Part shown: piece by piece, positions 1-8,892 of the stretch | How positions within the stretch are numbered: position 1 is the stretch's first letter | Layout of the letters: each line of letters begins with the position of its first letter | Origin: Paenibacillus lentus | GTDB taxonomy: Bacteria > Bacillota > Bacilli > Paenibacillales > Paenibacillaceae | Length of the DNA stretch: 64,000 nucleotides | Direction: 5' to 3' | Assembly: GCF_003931855.1 (NCBI RefSeq) | Contig: NZ_CP034248.1 | Location: 1,302,001-1,366,000 of the forward strand | Made by a program: the position numbers and the translations under genes | The notes under the pieces: generated by a model | Told to the model about the DNA's origin: nothing | The model's database searches: none | The model's input: the letters and a program-made list of their open reading frames with translations, nothing else

Positions 1-9
1 GTGTAACGG

Positions 10-1665
10 ATGAAAAACTACAAATCATTGCTCGTATTGGATCGTTTTCGAGGCCTGTTTGAGAAAGCTGGTGTAGATTATGCCGTCATGCGGCGTATTT
101 TGCAGGTGAAGCTGATGATGGATGCCCGGAGAGTACCTACCTTAATGAATAAAAATAAAGGCAGGAAATCCGCCGGTCGGCAGGAGACGAAGGACAGCAA
201 CAACTTCCTAGGTTCTTTGTGGATGTATAGCTTATTTGGCGCATTTAGTTCACCTTTTATCTTGCTGGGTGACAATTATATTTTTCAGATGAGCTTGCTC
301 TTTGGCATCTTTATATTTATGACGCTGACCGCGCTTATCTCCGATTTCTCCTCTGTGCTGCTTGATATGCGGGATCGGAACATTCTGGGCACGAAGCCGA
401 TAGAGCGGAAAACGATTTCGATGGCGAAGACCGTTCACGTCTTCATCTACATGGTATTTCTGACGGGAGCCATCGGCATAATTCCGTTTGTAGTCGGTTT
501 GCTGAAGCATGGCGTATTGTTTTCTTTGTTATTTTTGCTCACATTGATTTTAATGGATTTACTGGTCGTGGTGCTTACGGCGTTGTTGTACTTGGCCGTA
601 CTGCGGTTCTTTGATGGCGAGAAGCTGAAGGACATGATCAATTATGTACAGATCGGCTTTACGATTGTGATTACGATCGGCTATCAGCTGCTGATCCGAC
701 TGTTTGACGTCGTAAACCTCGATGTGATGTTCCAGCCGAAATGGTGGCAAGTCTTCGTTGTCCCGGTCTGGTTTGGGGCACCGTTCGAGGTGCTGCTGAA
801 AGGCAGCCGCGACCCGTTATTTATCGGCTTTACGCTACTGGCTCTGTTAGTCCCCATTCTCGCGATACTCCTCTATATTAAATTGATGCCATCGCTGGAG
901 GGAAATCTCCAGAAGCTGGCTGATCCTGGGGAGCGGAGCGACAAGAAGGGCAGAGACTGGAAGCGATTCATCTCAGGGCTGCTGCCCGTTGGTCCGCAGG
1001 AGAAGGCCTTTTTCCGCTTTGCCTGGACGATGATCGGCAATGAGCGTGAGTTTAAGCTGAAGGTATACCCATCTCTCGGATTCTCGCTCATCTTTCCGTT
1101 TATATTTATTTTTACGCAGTTACAACAAAGCGGCGTTCAAGGGTTGTCTGGAACGAAGCTGCATTTGTTTATTTATTTCTGTGCTTTATTCGTTCCAACA
1201 ATTATTATGATGCTGCGCTATTCGGGAAAGCATAAGGCGGCCTGGATTTATCATACGGCTCCGATTGCTGAAGGGGCGGCCATCCATCGGGGAACGATTG
1301 TGGCGGGGCTGACCCGTCTCGTGCTCCCGCTTTATATGCTAGAGAGCCTTATTTTTACGTTACTATTTGGTGTGGATATTATTCTGGATCTGGTGGTGTT
1401 CGGCTTCGCTATCCTGCTGTATTCTGTCATTTCATTCGCTTATTTCTCCAAAGCGCTGCCTTTCTCTCAGCCCTTTGAGGCGGCCCAGCAAAGCGAGGGG
1501 ATGCGGATGATCCCGCTCATGCTGTTGCTAGGCGTGTTAGGCGGGGTGCATTGGGCAGCTACCTTCGTTACCTATGGCGTATATATTTATTTGGCTATTT
1601 TGCTTATAAGTAACGGGATAACCTGGAAATATGTGTTTTCTACATCCGCAGTTAAATCGAAATAG
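10..1665 (+). CDS. ABC-2-type multi-pass membrane protein (putative ABC permease)
   Basis: 551-residue polytopic membrane protein. About 12 hydrophobic segments are spread over the chain, with a long hydrophilic loop near residues 295-340 and a basic N-terminus. There is no ATP-binding motif. The segment GTKPIERKTISMAKT lies between membrane spans, as in permease-like subunits of ABC-2 exporters; I infer that role but cannot name a substrate. The window opens with the last codons of an upstream gene (stop TAA at 4-6), only 3 bases before this ATG. The two are therefore probably translationally coupled, and an ABC ATPase would be the expected partner upstream. No separate ribosome-binding site is visible. 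Confidence 0.6.
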   Translation: MKNYKSLLVLDRFRGLFEKAGVDYAVMRRILQVKLMMDARRVPTLMNKNKGRKSAGRQETKDSNNFLGSLWMYSLFGAFSSPFILLGDNYIFQMSLLFGIFIFMTLTALISDFSSVLLDMRDRNILGTKPIERKTISMAKTVHVFIYMVFLTGAIGIIPFVVGLLKHGVLFSLLFLLTLILMDLLVVVLTALLYLAVLRFFDGEKLKDMINYVQIGFTIVITIGYQLLIRLFDVVNLDVMFQPKWWQVFVVPVWFGAPFEVLLKGSRDPLFIGFTLLALLVPILAILLYIKLMPSLEGNLQKLADPGERSDKKGRDWKRFISGLLPVGPQEKAFFRFAWTMIGNEREFKLKVYPSLGFSLIFPFIFIFTQLQQSGVQGLSGTKLHLFIYFCALFVPTIIMMLRYSGKHKAAWIYHTAPIAEGAAIHRGTIVAGLTRLVLPLYMLESLIFTLLFGVDIILDLVVFGFAILLYSVISFAYFSKALPFSQPFEAAQQSEGMRMIPLMLLLGVLGGVHWAATFVTYGVYIYLAILLISNGITWKYVFSTSAVKSK

Positions 1666-1680
1666 GAGGCTTGTACGCGA

Positions 1681-2067
1681 ATGACATCTGAAGCTAGAGC
1701 AGCAAGGTGCGAGGGGCCGAGAATCCGCCGTGAGAAGGTGACCGTTGCTCATATGATCTTGGTTTACTGTCGGGGGATGCATCCGGAAGCAGAGAAGCGC
1801 AACACTATAAGCGGCATTAGAAATACGTGTCCTCAGTTATGCGAAGATTGCTATACTTTGTACGAATATAGTCAAAAGCGATTGACCTATTGCCGCTTTG
1901 GCGAAGATAAGACGACCTGCGCAAACTGCCCGATTCACTGCTATGCTCCGCAGGAACGTGAGAAAATCAAGCAGGTAATGCGCTATGCCGGAGCGCGAAT
2001 GCTATTAAGGCACCCTTGGCTCGCTTTTCGCCATATGTTTGACGGCAGACAGCGCAGCAGTAGTTAG
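1681..2067 (+). CDS. YgbA-like nitrous oxide-stimulated promoter family protein
   Basis: 128 residues, cysteine-rich, matching the YgbA family (nitrous oxide-stimulated promoter family). Recognisable blocks are CRGMHPEA near the start, CEDCYTLYEYSQKRL, CRFGEDKTTCANCPIHCYAP and the C-terminal MRYAGARMLLRHPWLAFRHM. The clustered C-x2-C and C-x5-C-x2-C pairs suggest metal or Fe-S binding, which is an inference; family members respond to NO stress but the biochemical role is not established. AGGAGG at about 1665-1670 supports the start, although the first 25 residues are not conserved and an internal ATG near 1762 is possible. Confidence 0.85.
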   Translation: MTSEARAARCEGPRIRREKVTVAHMILVYCRGMHPEAEKRNTISGIRNTCPQLCEDCYTLYEYSQKRLTYCRFGEDKTTCANCPIHCYAPQEREKIKQVMRYAGARMLLRHPWLAFRHMFDGRQRSSS

Positions 2068-2090
2068 CTATTATTTGTAAATACCCATAA

Positions 2091-2134
2091 AACAGCCACC
2101 CCATTGTGCAGCAGTGCTGCCTGGGGTGGCTGTT
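2091..2134. terminator. Bidirectional terminator with nested hairpin
   Basis: Outer arms AACAGCCACCCCA (2091-2103) and TGGGGTGGCTGTT (2122-2134) are perfect complements. The loop contains a second hairpin, GCAGC-AGT-GCTGC (2108-2120). The T-rich side lies on the minus strand, so it best terminates the minus-strand gene ending at 2156, while also closing the YgbA-like gene. Confidence 0.8.
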
Positions 2135-2155
2135 GGTTTGTACACGATCCTTGCA

Positions 2156-4381
2156 TCATTGCTGCTTAATCTTAGGAAGAGGCATGAACAAAATAGAAAA
2201 TGGCAGATTGCTTCCTGCGGACGGCGTCGTCCAAATTTCTACGATTTCCTCAGAGTCGCCTGTGCGATGCAGCACGCTGGTCTGTCCGGAAACATTGTCT
2301 TTGCCCGTATGGGAGAAGCTGACGAGATTTCCATTGACCAGAGCAGCTCCCATATAAAGACCCCCGCGTGGGTTGAATGTAATGAGGGTACGTGGAGCGA
2401 CGCGCAGCTTGAGTTTGTAGATCACTCCGTAGTTCCCTGCGTTGACGCTGGATATTTCAAGCGGCGTATCGACTCCGATTTGGAACGGATCGGCAGCGTT
2501 GTCCGTCAGGGACAAACGGTAATTTTTATTACCGCCGATCGTGTTGTAATGCTCAAATATCCGCGTGGAGTCTGTGAATGTTCCGCGCATGACCGATTGA
2601 ATCGGATCGAGAACAGGAAGAGTGTCGACGACCTCTAATGGATCTTGGCCGTCTTTTACGAAGACGCTTGTATATTCGATCGGTGAATCGCTATACAGGT
2701 CGCCTAAGAAGGAGATTGTCTCCTCCGGCTTCATCGCGATTTTATGCATATCCTCGAAAATGATTTTACTTTCGCCAGGCTCCAGGCTAATCGTTTTCTT
2801 CTTGCTGTCGTTCTGGTAATTCTCGAAGTAACGCGCTACGGACTTTGTACCGGTAATTTCAGCATAGACGTCCGGGCCAGCCATGCCTGTGGTGATGATT
2901 TCAAGATTGGCCGGAATCTCATTGATATTTTTGGCAATAATATAGACTTTGCCTTTCTCATTGGTCTTGTTGACGTGGTGAGTCATGAAGCGGGTAAGAC
3001 CAGTGATCGTGTCTCTATACAGCACGCCTTCGGTTGACACAGGCTCAGGGCCGTTATCTTTGAACAGCGTATACGGCTCTGTTGAATACGTGTAGGGTAG
3101 CCTTTCGTATCCCAAAGCCTCACCGCCGTTAATCATAAAGTTGCTGCCGACCGGAGTAAATAGCCTGGAGAACTCATCATACGTATACAGAGTCTCCGTC
3201 GTGATGTTGATTGTATGCTCCACCTTCGCGGAGGCACCGTCCTGGTCGGTGACGATCAGTTGGATCGTTACCGGCCCCGGCGTGAAGAATGCCGGATAGT
3301 TGTTCATCCACTGACGATCGACGATCTCTCCATCTTCGTCATAGCTTAGGTCGGTAATCGTGATCGGCTCGCCCATTTTGTATTCCGCCTTGTCCGTCTT
3401 GAACTCGGCCACAGGAGGAATATTTGGATTGACGACGACAATTGTCTGGATATACGGATCGCTCCACTCTCCATTGGCATCCTGGACGGCGTAGGAGACC
3501 GTATAGATTCCTGCGGCTTCGAAGATGTCCTGGCGGCCTTCCCACTTCTCATCGACGATTTGTACGCCTCTCGGAGAAGAGGATTTCGTTTGGTAGATCA
3601 CAGTCGTCTCGCCGGCGATGATTTTGTTGTTCAGTACAGTGAAGGAGGCGACTGGTTTGGTGGACAACTGCATAATGACCTTCTTGTCTTCCACTTTATA
3701 CGAAATGTTGAGGGCTTGTGTGATGGAAGTGAGCGGCACCATGAATACGTTATTATCCTGGTAGCTGGCGCCCTTCATCGTCATGGTCTCCCCGTTGACT
3801 TTGTAAGTCTTGCTATCGGTCAAAAAGCGCAGCTCATCTTCGCCGTATTTGATGATCGTTTCTTTTGTGCTTGAGTCATAGGCTATTTCATAGCCAACAC
3901 GATCTACCAAGGAGCGGATGCTGACATAGGATACGCCGTCCTTTACCGTCATGGGCTGAGTGGAGGTGTAGACCTGGCCATCGTGCTCCATGCGTGTACT
4001 GTTCATATGAAGGATTAGCTGACCTCCTCCAATTGAAGGGGCAGCCGCATTATCGCCATCTTCACCAGATGGATCGGTTGTGTCTGTATTTTCCGCAGGT
4101 TCCTCTGGCGTCAGGGGAACGTCCGGAGCTTGCGAATCCGTTGCCGTTGTGTCTGTGTCACCGGGTACTGTTGGAATTGCCGGGGGTTCGGTTGTGGTTT
4201 CCTTTGTGTCCACAGATCCGGCAGCTACCGTATTCGTGGATGTATGTACCTGGTGATCTTGCAGGCTCTCCTCATGGACGACTGAACCGGAAACAGGCGA
4301 TTGCGCCAGGACGGCAGGTACAGCCAGTACGGTCTGCGAAACGAGGAGTGCGGTAACTAGGGAAATGCTTTTCAATTTCAT
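2156..4381 (-). CDS. Secreted copper-amine-oxidase-N-like (stalk) and PKD-domain protein
   Basis: 741 residues. An N-terminal signal peptide (basic MKLK, hydrophobic core, VLAQS cleavage region near residue 27) is followed by an acidic, Thr/Pro-rich linker (about 35-120). Then comes a copper-amine-oxidase N-like stalk domain (about 120-245, with VSIRSLVDRVGYEIAYD and NVFMVPLTSITQALN). One or two PKD-like beta domains follow (about 250-400, with PVAEFKTDKAEYKMGEPI) and an uncharacterised beta-rich C-terminus of about 330 residues. Such stalk domains are widespread surface modules in Paenibacillus and do not imply amine oxidase activity. The product is probably exported and wall-associated; the function is unknown. 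An AAGGAG motif sits 13 bases before the ATG. Confidence 0.8.
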   Translation of the reverse strand: MKLKSISLVTALLVSQTVLAVPAVLAQSPVSGSVVHEESLQDHQVHTSTNTVAAGSVDTKETTTEPPAIPTVPGDTDTTATDSQAPDVPLTPEEPAENTDTTDPSGEDGDNAAAPSIGGGQLILHMNSTRMEHDGQVYTSTQPMTVKDGVSYVSIRSLVDRVGYEIAYDSSTKETIIKYGEDELRFLTDSKTYKVNGETMTMKGASYQDNNVFMVPLTSITQALNISYKVEDKKVIMQLSTKPVASFTVLNNKIIAGETTVIYQTKSSSPRGVQIVDEKWEGRQDIFEAAGIYTVSYAVQDANGEWSDPYIQTIVVVNPNIPPVAEFKTDKAEYKMGEPITITDLSYDEDGEIVDRQWMNNYPAFFTPGPVTIQLIVTDQDGASAKVEHTINITTETLYTYDEFSRLFTPVGSNFMINGGEALGYERLPYTYSTEPYTLFKDNGPEPVSTEGVLYRDTITGLTRFMTHHVNKTNEKGKVYIIAKNINEIPANLEIITTGMAGPDVYAEITGTKSVARYFENYQNDSKKKTISLEPGESKIIFEDMHKIAMKPEETISFLGDLYSDSPIEYTSVFVKDGQDPLEVVDTLPVLDPIQSVMRGTFTDSTRIFEHYNTIGGNKNYRLSLTDNAADPFQIGVDTPLEISSVNAGNYGVIYKLKLRVAPRTLITFNPRGGLYMGAALVNGNLVSFSHTGKDNVSGQTSVLHRTGDSEEIVEIWTTPSAGSNLPFSILFMPLPKIKQQ

Positions 4382-4644
4382 CTTGATAAAATGACTCCTT
4401 CTATAAAAATATTTGAGCTATGAGTACGTAGCGGTTTCCAGCTTCCTGTACCTCATGTTTAGACGCTACATAGAGAGGAAAAGTTACGGTCACTAGTAAA
4501 AGATACTAGCTGACATCTTCTTATTAAGATAGTCAGCGGAAGCAACAGCGACTCATTCACAATATCTCCACAAATGCAAGTGCCGTGAAAAACATTGATT
4601 CGATGCGGTTTTTCAGGATTGTTAACAATACTGACACAGGATTA

Positions 4645-4660
4645 TGTGATTCTTGTCACA
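4645..4660. promoter_or_regulatory. Rex/Fnr-type operator 1 of cydABCD
   Basis: TGTGATTCTTGTCACA is a perfect TGTGA-N6-TCACA palindrome. The flanking bases extend it towards the Rex consensus on the complementary strand (TTGTGACAAGAATCACA). Fnr and Rex sites overlap in sequence, so the regulator cannot be told apart by eye; both control bd oxidases in Firmicutes. Confidence 0.65.
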
Positions 4661-4697
4661 AAACGATTACTTTTTACACGTTTGTTTTCATAAATCC

Positions 4698-4711
4698 GTG
4701 ATAGAATTCAC
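4698..4711. promoter_or_regulatory. Rex/Fnr-type operator 2 of cydABCD
   Basis: GTGATAGAATTCAC is a perfect 14-base palindrome of the same GTGA-N6-TCAC type, 38 bases downstream of the first operator and about 35 bases before the cydA start. This placement fits repression near the transcription start. Confidence 0.55.
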
Positions 4712-4746
4712 AATAGTTAAACAAAAGATGAAAGAAGGGTGTATTT

Positions 4747-6153
4747 ATGGATCCGGTAATGCTTGCACGTATCCAATTCGCGGCAACAACAATATTTCAC
4801 TTCTTCTTTGTGCCGCTCTCCATAGGTCTGGTGTTACTCATCGCGATCATGGAAACAATGTATGTAAGGAAGGGGAAAGAAATTTATAAGCGCATGGCCA
4901 AGTTTTGGGGTAAATTATTCCTCATTAACTTTGCTGTGGGGGTCGTAACCGGTATTTTGCAGGAATTTCAGTTCGGCATGAACTGGTCGGACTACTCGCG
5001 CTTTGTAGGCGACGTCTTCGGTGCACCGCTTGCGGTTGAAGCGTTATTCGCCTTTTTCATGGAATCGACATTTATTGGGTTGTGGATTTTCGGATGGGAT
5101 CGACTGTCCAAAAGAGTACATTTGCTCAGCATTTGGCTCGTTTCCATCGGTACGATTGCTTCAGCCTTTTGGATATTGGCGGCAAACTCGTTTATGCAGC
5201 GTCCTGTCGGATTTGAGATCAATAACGGCCGGGCGGAAATGAATGACTTTTTCGCATTGATCAGCAATGGTCAGCTATGGGTAGAATTCCCGCACACGGT
5301 GCTTGGCGCATTTGCCACAGGGGCGTTCATGATTACTGGTATTAGTGCTTACAAACTGATGAAGCGCCAGGATGTGGATTTCTTCAAAAAATCCTTCACT
5401 ATTGCCATTGTCGTCGGCTTAGTCGCCTCGTTAGGTACGGCTCTGTATGGGCATCAGCAGGCGCAGTATTTGGTGGAAACCCAGCCGATGAAGATGGCTG
5501 CCGCCGAAGGCTTATGGGGCAAGAGCGGCGACCCGGCGCCTTGGACGGTGTATGCGCATATCGATCCGAAGACTGGAGAGAACTCGTTTGAGATTAAAAT
5601 CCCTTATTTGCTCAGTTTCTTGTCCTATAGCGAGTTCTCTGGTGAAGTTAAAGGGATGAATGAGCTACAGGCTGAATATGAGCAGACCTACGGTCCTGGA
5701 GATTATATTCCACCGGTTCGAACGACTTTCTGGAGCTTCCGGATTATGGTTGCTGCTGGATCTTTGATGATTGTATTAGGAATGTATGGTGCGTATTTGG
5801 CTTGGCGCAAAAAGCTGGAACGTCCGAATAAGTGGTATTACCGCATGATGATGTGGGCGATTTCCTTGCCGTTCATTGCGAATACGGCTGGCTGGATTAT
5901 GACAGAAATCGGTCGGCAGCCTTGGACCGTATTTGGTTACATGCGGACAGAGGACAGTATATCGCCAAGCGTGACCGCTGGACAAATTCTCTTCTCGCTC
6001 ATTGCGTTTACGGCAATTTATGCGGTACTAGCCGCAGTGATGGTTTATTTATTCGTTAAAGTGATTAAGAAAGGCCCTTATGCCGAGAATACAAGTGATG
6101 ATGAGCAATCGGCAGATCCATATGGTAAGGAGGGATACCATGCTATCTCTTAA
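4747..6153 (+). CDS. cydA: Cytochrome bd ubiquinol oxidase subunit I
   Basis: 468 residues, the usual length of the short-Q-loop CydA of Bacillus. It carries haem b595/b558/d and oxidises quinol while reducing oxygen to water at the membrane. His18 in TTIFHFFFVPLSIG is the expected axial haem ligand, and the signature GRQPW occurs in MTEIGRQPWTVFGYMRTED. About nine membrane spans are visible, with a periplasmic loop near residues 230-310. It is the first gene of cydABDC and lies behind two TGTGA palindromes, implying induction at low oxygen or high NADH. The first 14 bases of cydB lie within its 3' end. Confidence 0.97.
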   Translation: MDPVMLARIQFAATTIFHFFFVPLSIGLVLLIAIMETMYVRKGKEIYKRMAKFWGKLFLINFAVGVVTGILQEFQFGMNWSDYSRFVGDVFGAPLAVEALFAFFMESTFIGLWIFGWDRLSKRVHLLSIWLVSIGTIASAFWILAANSFMQRPVGFEINNGRAEMNDFFALISNGQLWVEFPHTVLGAFATGAFMITGISAYKLMKRQDVDFFKKSFTIAIVVGLVASLGTALYGHQQAQYLVETQPMKMAAAEGLWGKSGDPAPWTVYAHIDPKTGENSFEIKIPYLLSFLSYSEFSGEVKGMNELQAEYEQTYGPGDYIPPVRTTFWSFRIMVAAGSLMIVLGMYGAYLAWRKKLERPNKWYYRMMMWAISLPFIANTAGWIMTEIGRQPWTVFGYMRTEDSISPSVTAGQILFSLIAFTAIYAVLAAVMVYLFVKVIKKGPYAENTSDDEQSADPYGKEGYHAIS

Positions 6154-7156
6154 TGAGCTCTGGTTTATCCTCGTTGCAATTTTATTCATCGGCTTCTTCT
6201 TCCTTGAGGGATTTGACTTCGGGGTAGGGATGAGCACTCGCTTTCTAGCTAAAAACGATATGGAGAGAAGGGTGTTAATCAATTCGATCGGCCCCTTCTG
6301 GGATGCTAACGAAGTGTGGCTGTTAACAGCAGGCGGTGCAATGTTCGCGGCCTTCCCGAACTGGTATGCGACGATGTTCAGCGGTTATTATACCCCGCTT
6401 GTCGTGCTGCTGCTTGCTTTGATCGGACGCGGGGTTGCGTTTGAGTTCCGGGGCAAAGTGGAAAATACGCGCTGGAAAAGTACCTGGGATCTTGCCATTT
6501 TCCTGGGCAGCCTGCTGCCTCCGTTTCTGCTGGGCGTAGTCTTTTCCGGTATGCTCAAAGGGCTGCCGATTGACGGCGACATGGAAATGAAGGCAGGGCT
6601 GTTCGATATGGTCAACCTGTACACGCTTGTTGGCGGGATTACCGTCGTCGTGCTATGCCTCGTTCACGGTCTGCTATTTACGTCCTTGCGGACGACGGGC
6701 AGCCTGCGTGACCGAGCTCGCAAGCTGGCGCATAAGCTGTTGATTCCACTAGCCGCATTGTTTGTCGTATTCGGAGTAATGACGTTCTTCCAGACGGATG
6801 CGTTTGAAGTTCGTGCTCTGCCGCTGACGTTGATCGCGGTGGTTGGCCTTGGTGCATTCCTGCTTGCCGGCTGGTTCATTGTCAAACAGAGAGACGGCTG
6901 GGCATTTGGAATGACGGGTACCTTGATTGCACTTTCCATTGCTTCCGTGTTCATTAGTTTGTTCCCGCGTGTCATGGTTAGCTCAATCAGTGAAGCGTAC
7001 TCGCTTACGATTCACAACGCAGCGTCTGGTCCATATTCATTAAAGATCATGACGATCGCTGCTTTGACTCTATTGCCATTTGTACTTGGTTACCAAATTT
7101 GGAGTTACTTTGTCTTCCATAAACGCATTAACGAGAAGGAGCATTTAGAGTACTAA
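6140..7156 (+). CDS. cydB: Cytochrome bd ubiquinol oxidase subunit II
   Basis: 338 residues starting MLSLNELWFILVAILF. I chose the ATG at 6140 because AAGGAGG lies at 6127-6133 and CydB proteins begin with this first membrane helix. A longer reading from 6080 would lie inside cydA. GFFFLEGFDFGVGM and WDANEVWLLTAGGAMFAAFP are classic CydB blocks. It partners CydA in the membrane. Its stop codon overlaps the start of cydD by one base (TAATG), so translation is coupled. Confidence 0.97.
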   Translation: MLSLNELWFILVAILFIGFFFLEGFDFGVGMSTRFLAKNDMERRVLINSIGPFWDANEVWLLTAGGAMFAAFPNWYATMFSGYYTPLVVLLLALIGRGVAFEFRGKVENTRWKSTWDLAIFLGSLLPPFLLGVVFSGMLKGLPIDGDMEMKAGLFDMVNLYTLVGGITVVVLCLVHGLLFTSLRTTGSLRDRARKLAHKLLIPLAALFVVFGVMTFFQTDAFEVRALPLTLIAVVGLGAFLLAGWFIVKQRDGWAFGMTGTLIALSIASVFISLFPRVMVSSISEAYSLTIHNAASGPYSLKIMTIAALTLLPFVLGYQIWSYFVFHKRINEKEHLEY

Positions 7157-8892
7157 TGGGACGCGATTTAATGAAGTATAAGGGAATAAAGCCGGTTCTT
7201 GCCGGAATTGGCGTTCTGACCCTCATTCAGAGCATCGCTATCATATTGCAGGCCAAATGGCTGGCGGAGGTTATCTCCGCCCTGTTTGCCGGCGCTAAGC
7301 TGCAGGAGCAATTCGGCGGGGCCGTTTTGTTCCTGCTTGCTTTTATCGTCAGGCAAATATCTGCGCTGCTCCAGCAGAGGATCGCCTATCGGTTCGCAGA
7401 ACAGACAGGCAAAGAGCTGCGCAAACAGGTGATGGAAAAGCTGTTTGAGCTTGGCCCCCGCTTTGCAAAAAGAGAGGGGACCGGCAACTTGGTTACGCTT
7501 GTATTGGATGGTGTAACGAAGTTCCGCAACTATTTGGAGCTGTTCCTGCCCCGTATGCTAGCAACCGGGCTAACGCCGATGCTCATTCTATTGTATGTAT
7601 TTACGCTAGACATTACGGCAGCCGTCATTTTAATTCTCACGCTGCCGATTTTGATCATTTTTTTGATACTAGTTGGTCTCGCCGCACGTAAGCAAATGGA
7701 TCGCCAATGGAAATCCTACCGCACGTTGTCCAATCATTTTGTAGATTCCCTGCGCGGACTGGAAACCTTGAAATTTCTCGGGCACAGCCGGAGTCATAGC
7801 GAATCAATCGAAAGGGTAAGCGACTCCTACCGATCAGCGACAATGCGGACGCTTCGTGTCGCATTTCTGTCTTCATTTTCCCTTGATTTCTTCACGATGC
7901 TGTCGGTCGCTTCGGTAGCGGTTAGTCTGGGACTGCGTTTGATTGATGGAAATATGACGCTTCTGACGGGGCTGACGATTCTCATTTTGGCACCGGAGTA
8001 CTTTCTTCCTGTTCGGATGGTGGGAGCCGATTATCATGCGACCCTAGACGGCAAGGAAGCCGGCGAAGCGATGAATGCAATTATTGCGGAAGGGGAGGCG
8101 GAGAGGGCTGCAATGGCCAGCCTGCCTGAAGGGATAGCATTGGATTGGCGTCCCGATAGTGTCATGAAGCTGTCTTCGCTGACGGTGCAGTATGAGGAGG
8201 AAGGCCAGCCCTCGCTGGATCAAGTCGGGCTTGAGCTCAGCGGTTTTGGCAAAATCGGTATTATCGGGGAGAGTGGCGCAGGGAAGTCCACGCTGATCGA
8301 TGTGCTTGGAGGATTTCTGCGCCCGACGGAGGGCGAGATCGAGCTGGGGCGCGCAAGGCTCGGCGATTTGACCAGCCCGGAATGGAGAAGGCAGATTACT
8401 TATATTCCGCAAAATCCATATATTTTTAGCGGATCGCTTGCGGATAACATTGCGTTCTATTCGCCGGACGCTTCCCGTGCGGAGATCGAGCAGGCTGCTG
8501 AGGATGCGGGTCTCGGCGCTTTGGCAGATTCGCTGCCAAAGGGATATGATGAGCCCATCGGTGGCGGTGGCCGTCCATTGAGCGGCGGTCAGGAACAGCG
8601 CGTAGCGCTGGCCCGCGCTTTGCTCAGCCGTCGGCCGATCTTGCTGCTGGACGAGCCGACGGCTCATTTGGATATCGAGACGGAGTATGAATTGAAGGCG
8701 ACGATGCTGCCTTTGTTTGAGGGCAGGCTGGTGCTGCTTGCTACCCACCGTCTGCACTGGATGCGAGAAATGGATCGGATTATCGTCATGGAGCAGGGGC
8801 GAATTGTGGAGACGGGCAATCATGATGAGTTGATTGCGAGAAAGGGAGCCTATTATCAGTTAATGACATCTCAGCGGGAGGGGATATTGTGA
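7156..8892 (+). CDS. cydD: Glutathione/cysteine ABC exporter subunit CydD (ATP-binding and permease)
   Basis: 578 residues with an N-terminal six-helix membrane domain (about 1-315) fused to an ATPase. Walker A is GESGAGKST, the signature LSGGQEQRVALARALL and Walker B ILLLDEPTAHLD, followed by the H-loop ATHRL. With CydC it forms the heterodimeric transporter needed to assemble cytochrome bd by exporting thiols to the outer face. A second in-frame ATG at 7171 (MKYKGI) is also possible. It is coupled to cydB and overlaps cydC by 4 bases. Confidence 0.95.
   Translation: MGRDLMKYKGIKPVLAGIGVLTLIQSIAIILQAKWLAEVISALFAGAKLQEQFGGAVLFLLAFIVRQISALLQQRIAYRFAEQTGKELRKQVMEKLFELGPRFAKREGTGNLVTLVLDGVTKFRNYLELFLPRMLATGLTPMLILLYVFTLDITAAVILILTLPILIIFLILVGLAARKQMDRQWKSYRTLSNHFVDSLRGLETLKFLGHSRSHSESIERVSDSYRSATMRTLRVAFLSSFSLDFFTMLSVASVAVSLGLRLIDGNMTLLTGLTILILAPEYFLPVRMVGADYHATLDGKEAGEAMNAIIAEGEAERAAMASLPEGIALDWRPDSVMKLSSLTVQYEEEGQPSLDQVGLELSGFGKIGIIGESGAGKSTLIDVLGGFLRPTEGEIELGRARLGDLTSPEWRRQITYIPQNPYIFSGSLADNIAFYSPDASRAEIEQAAEDAGLGALADSLPKGYDEPIGGGGRPLSGGQEQRVALARALLSRRPILLLDEPTAHLDIETEYELKATMLPLFEGRLVLLATHRLHWMREMDRIIVMEQGRIVETGNHDELIARKGAYYQLMTSQREGIL

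Larger units (their letters stand above)
4382..4746. promoter_or_regulatory. Divergent promoter region of cydABCD
   Basis: 365 bases between two divergent genes. It holds an imperfect hairpin at about 4509-4537 (GCTGAC...GTCAGC) of unknown role, then two TGTGA-type palindromes next to the cyd start (listed separately). A further A/T-rich stretch follows before the cydA ribosome-binding site (AAGAAGGG at about 4733-4740). No gene was seen. Confidence 0.5.

Noticed and set aside
2114-2638. 174-codon plus-strand ORF
   Set aside because: It begins inside the terminator and is antisense to the 3' part of the secreted stalk/PKD gene, with no homology-like features.
8044-8823. 259-codon minus-strand ORF
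   Set aside because: It is fully antisense to the ATPase half of cydD, whose Walker and signature motifs are intact.
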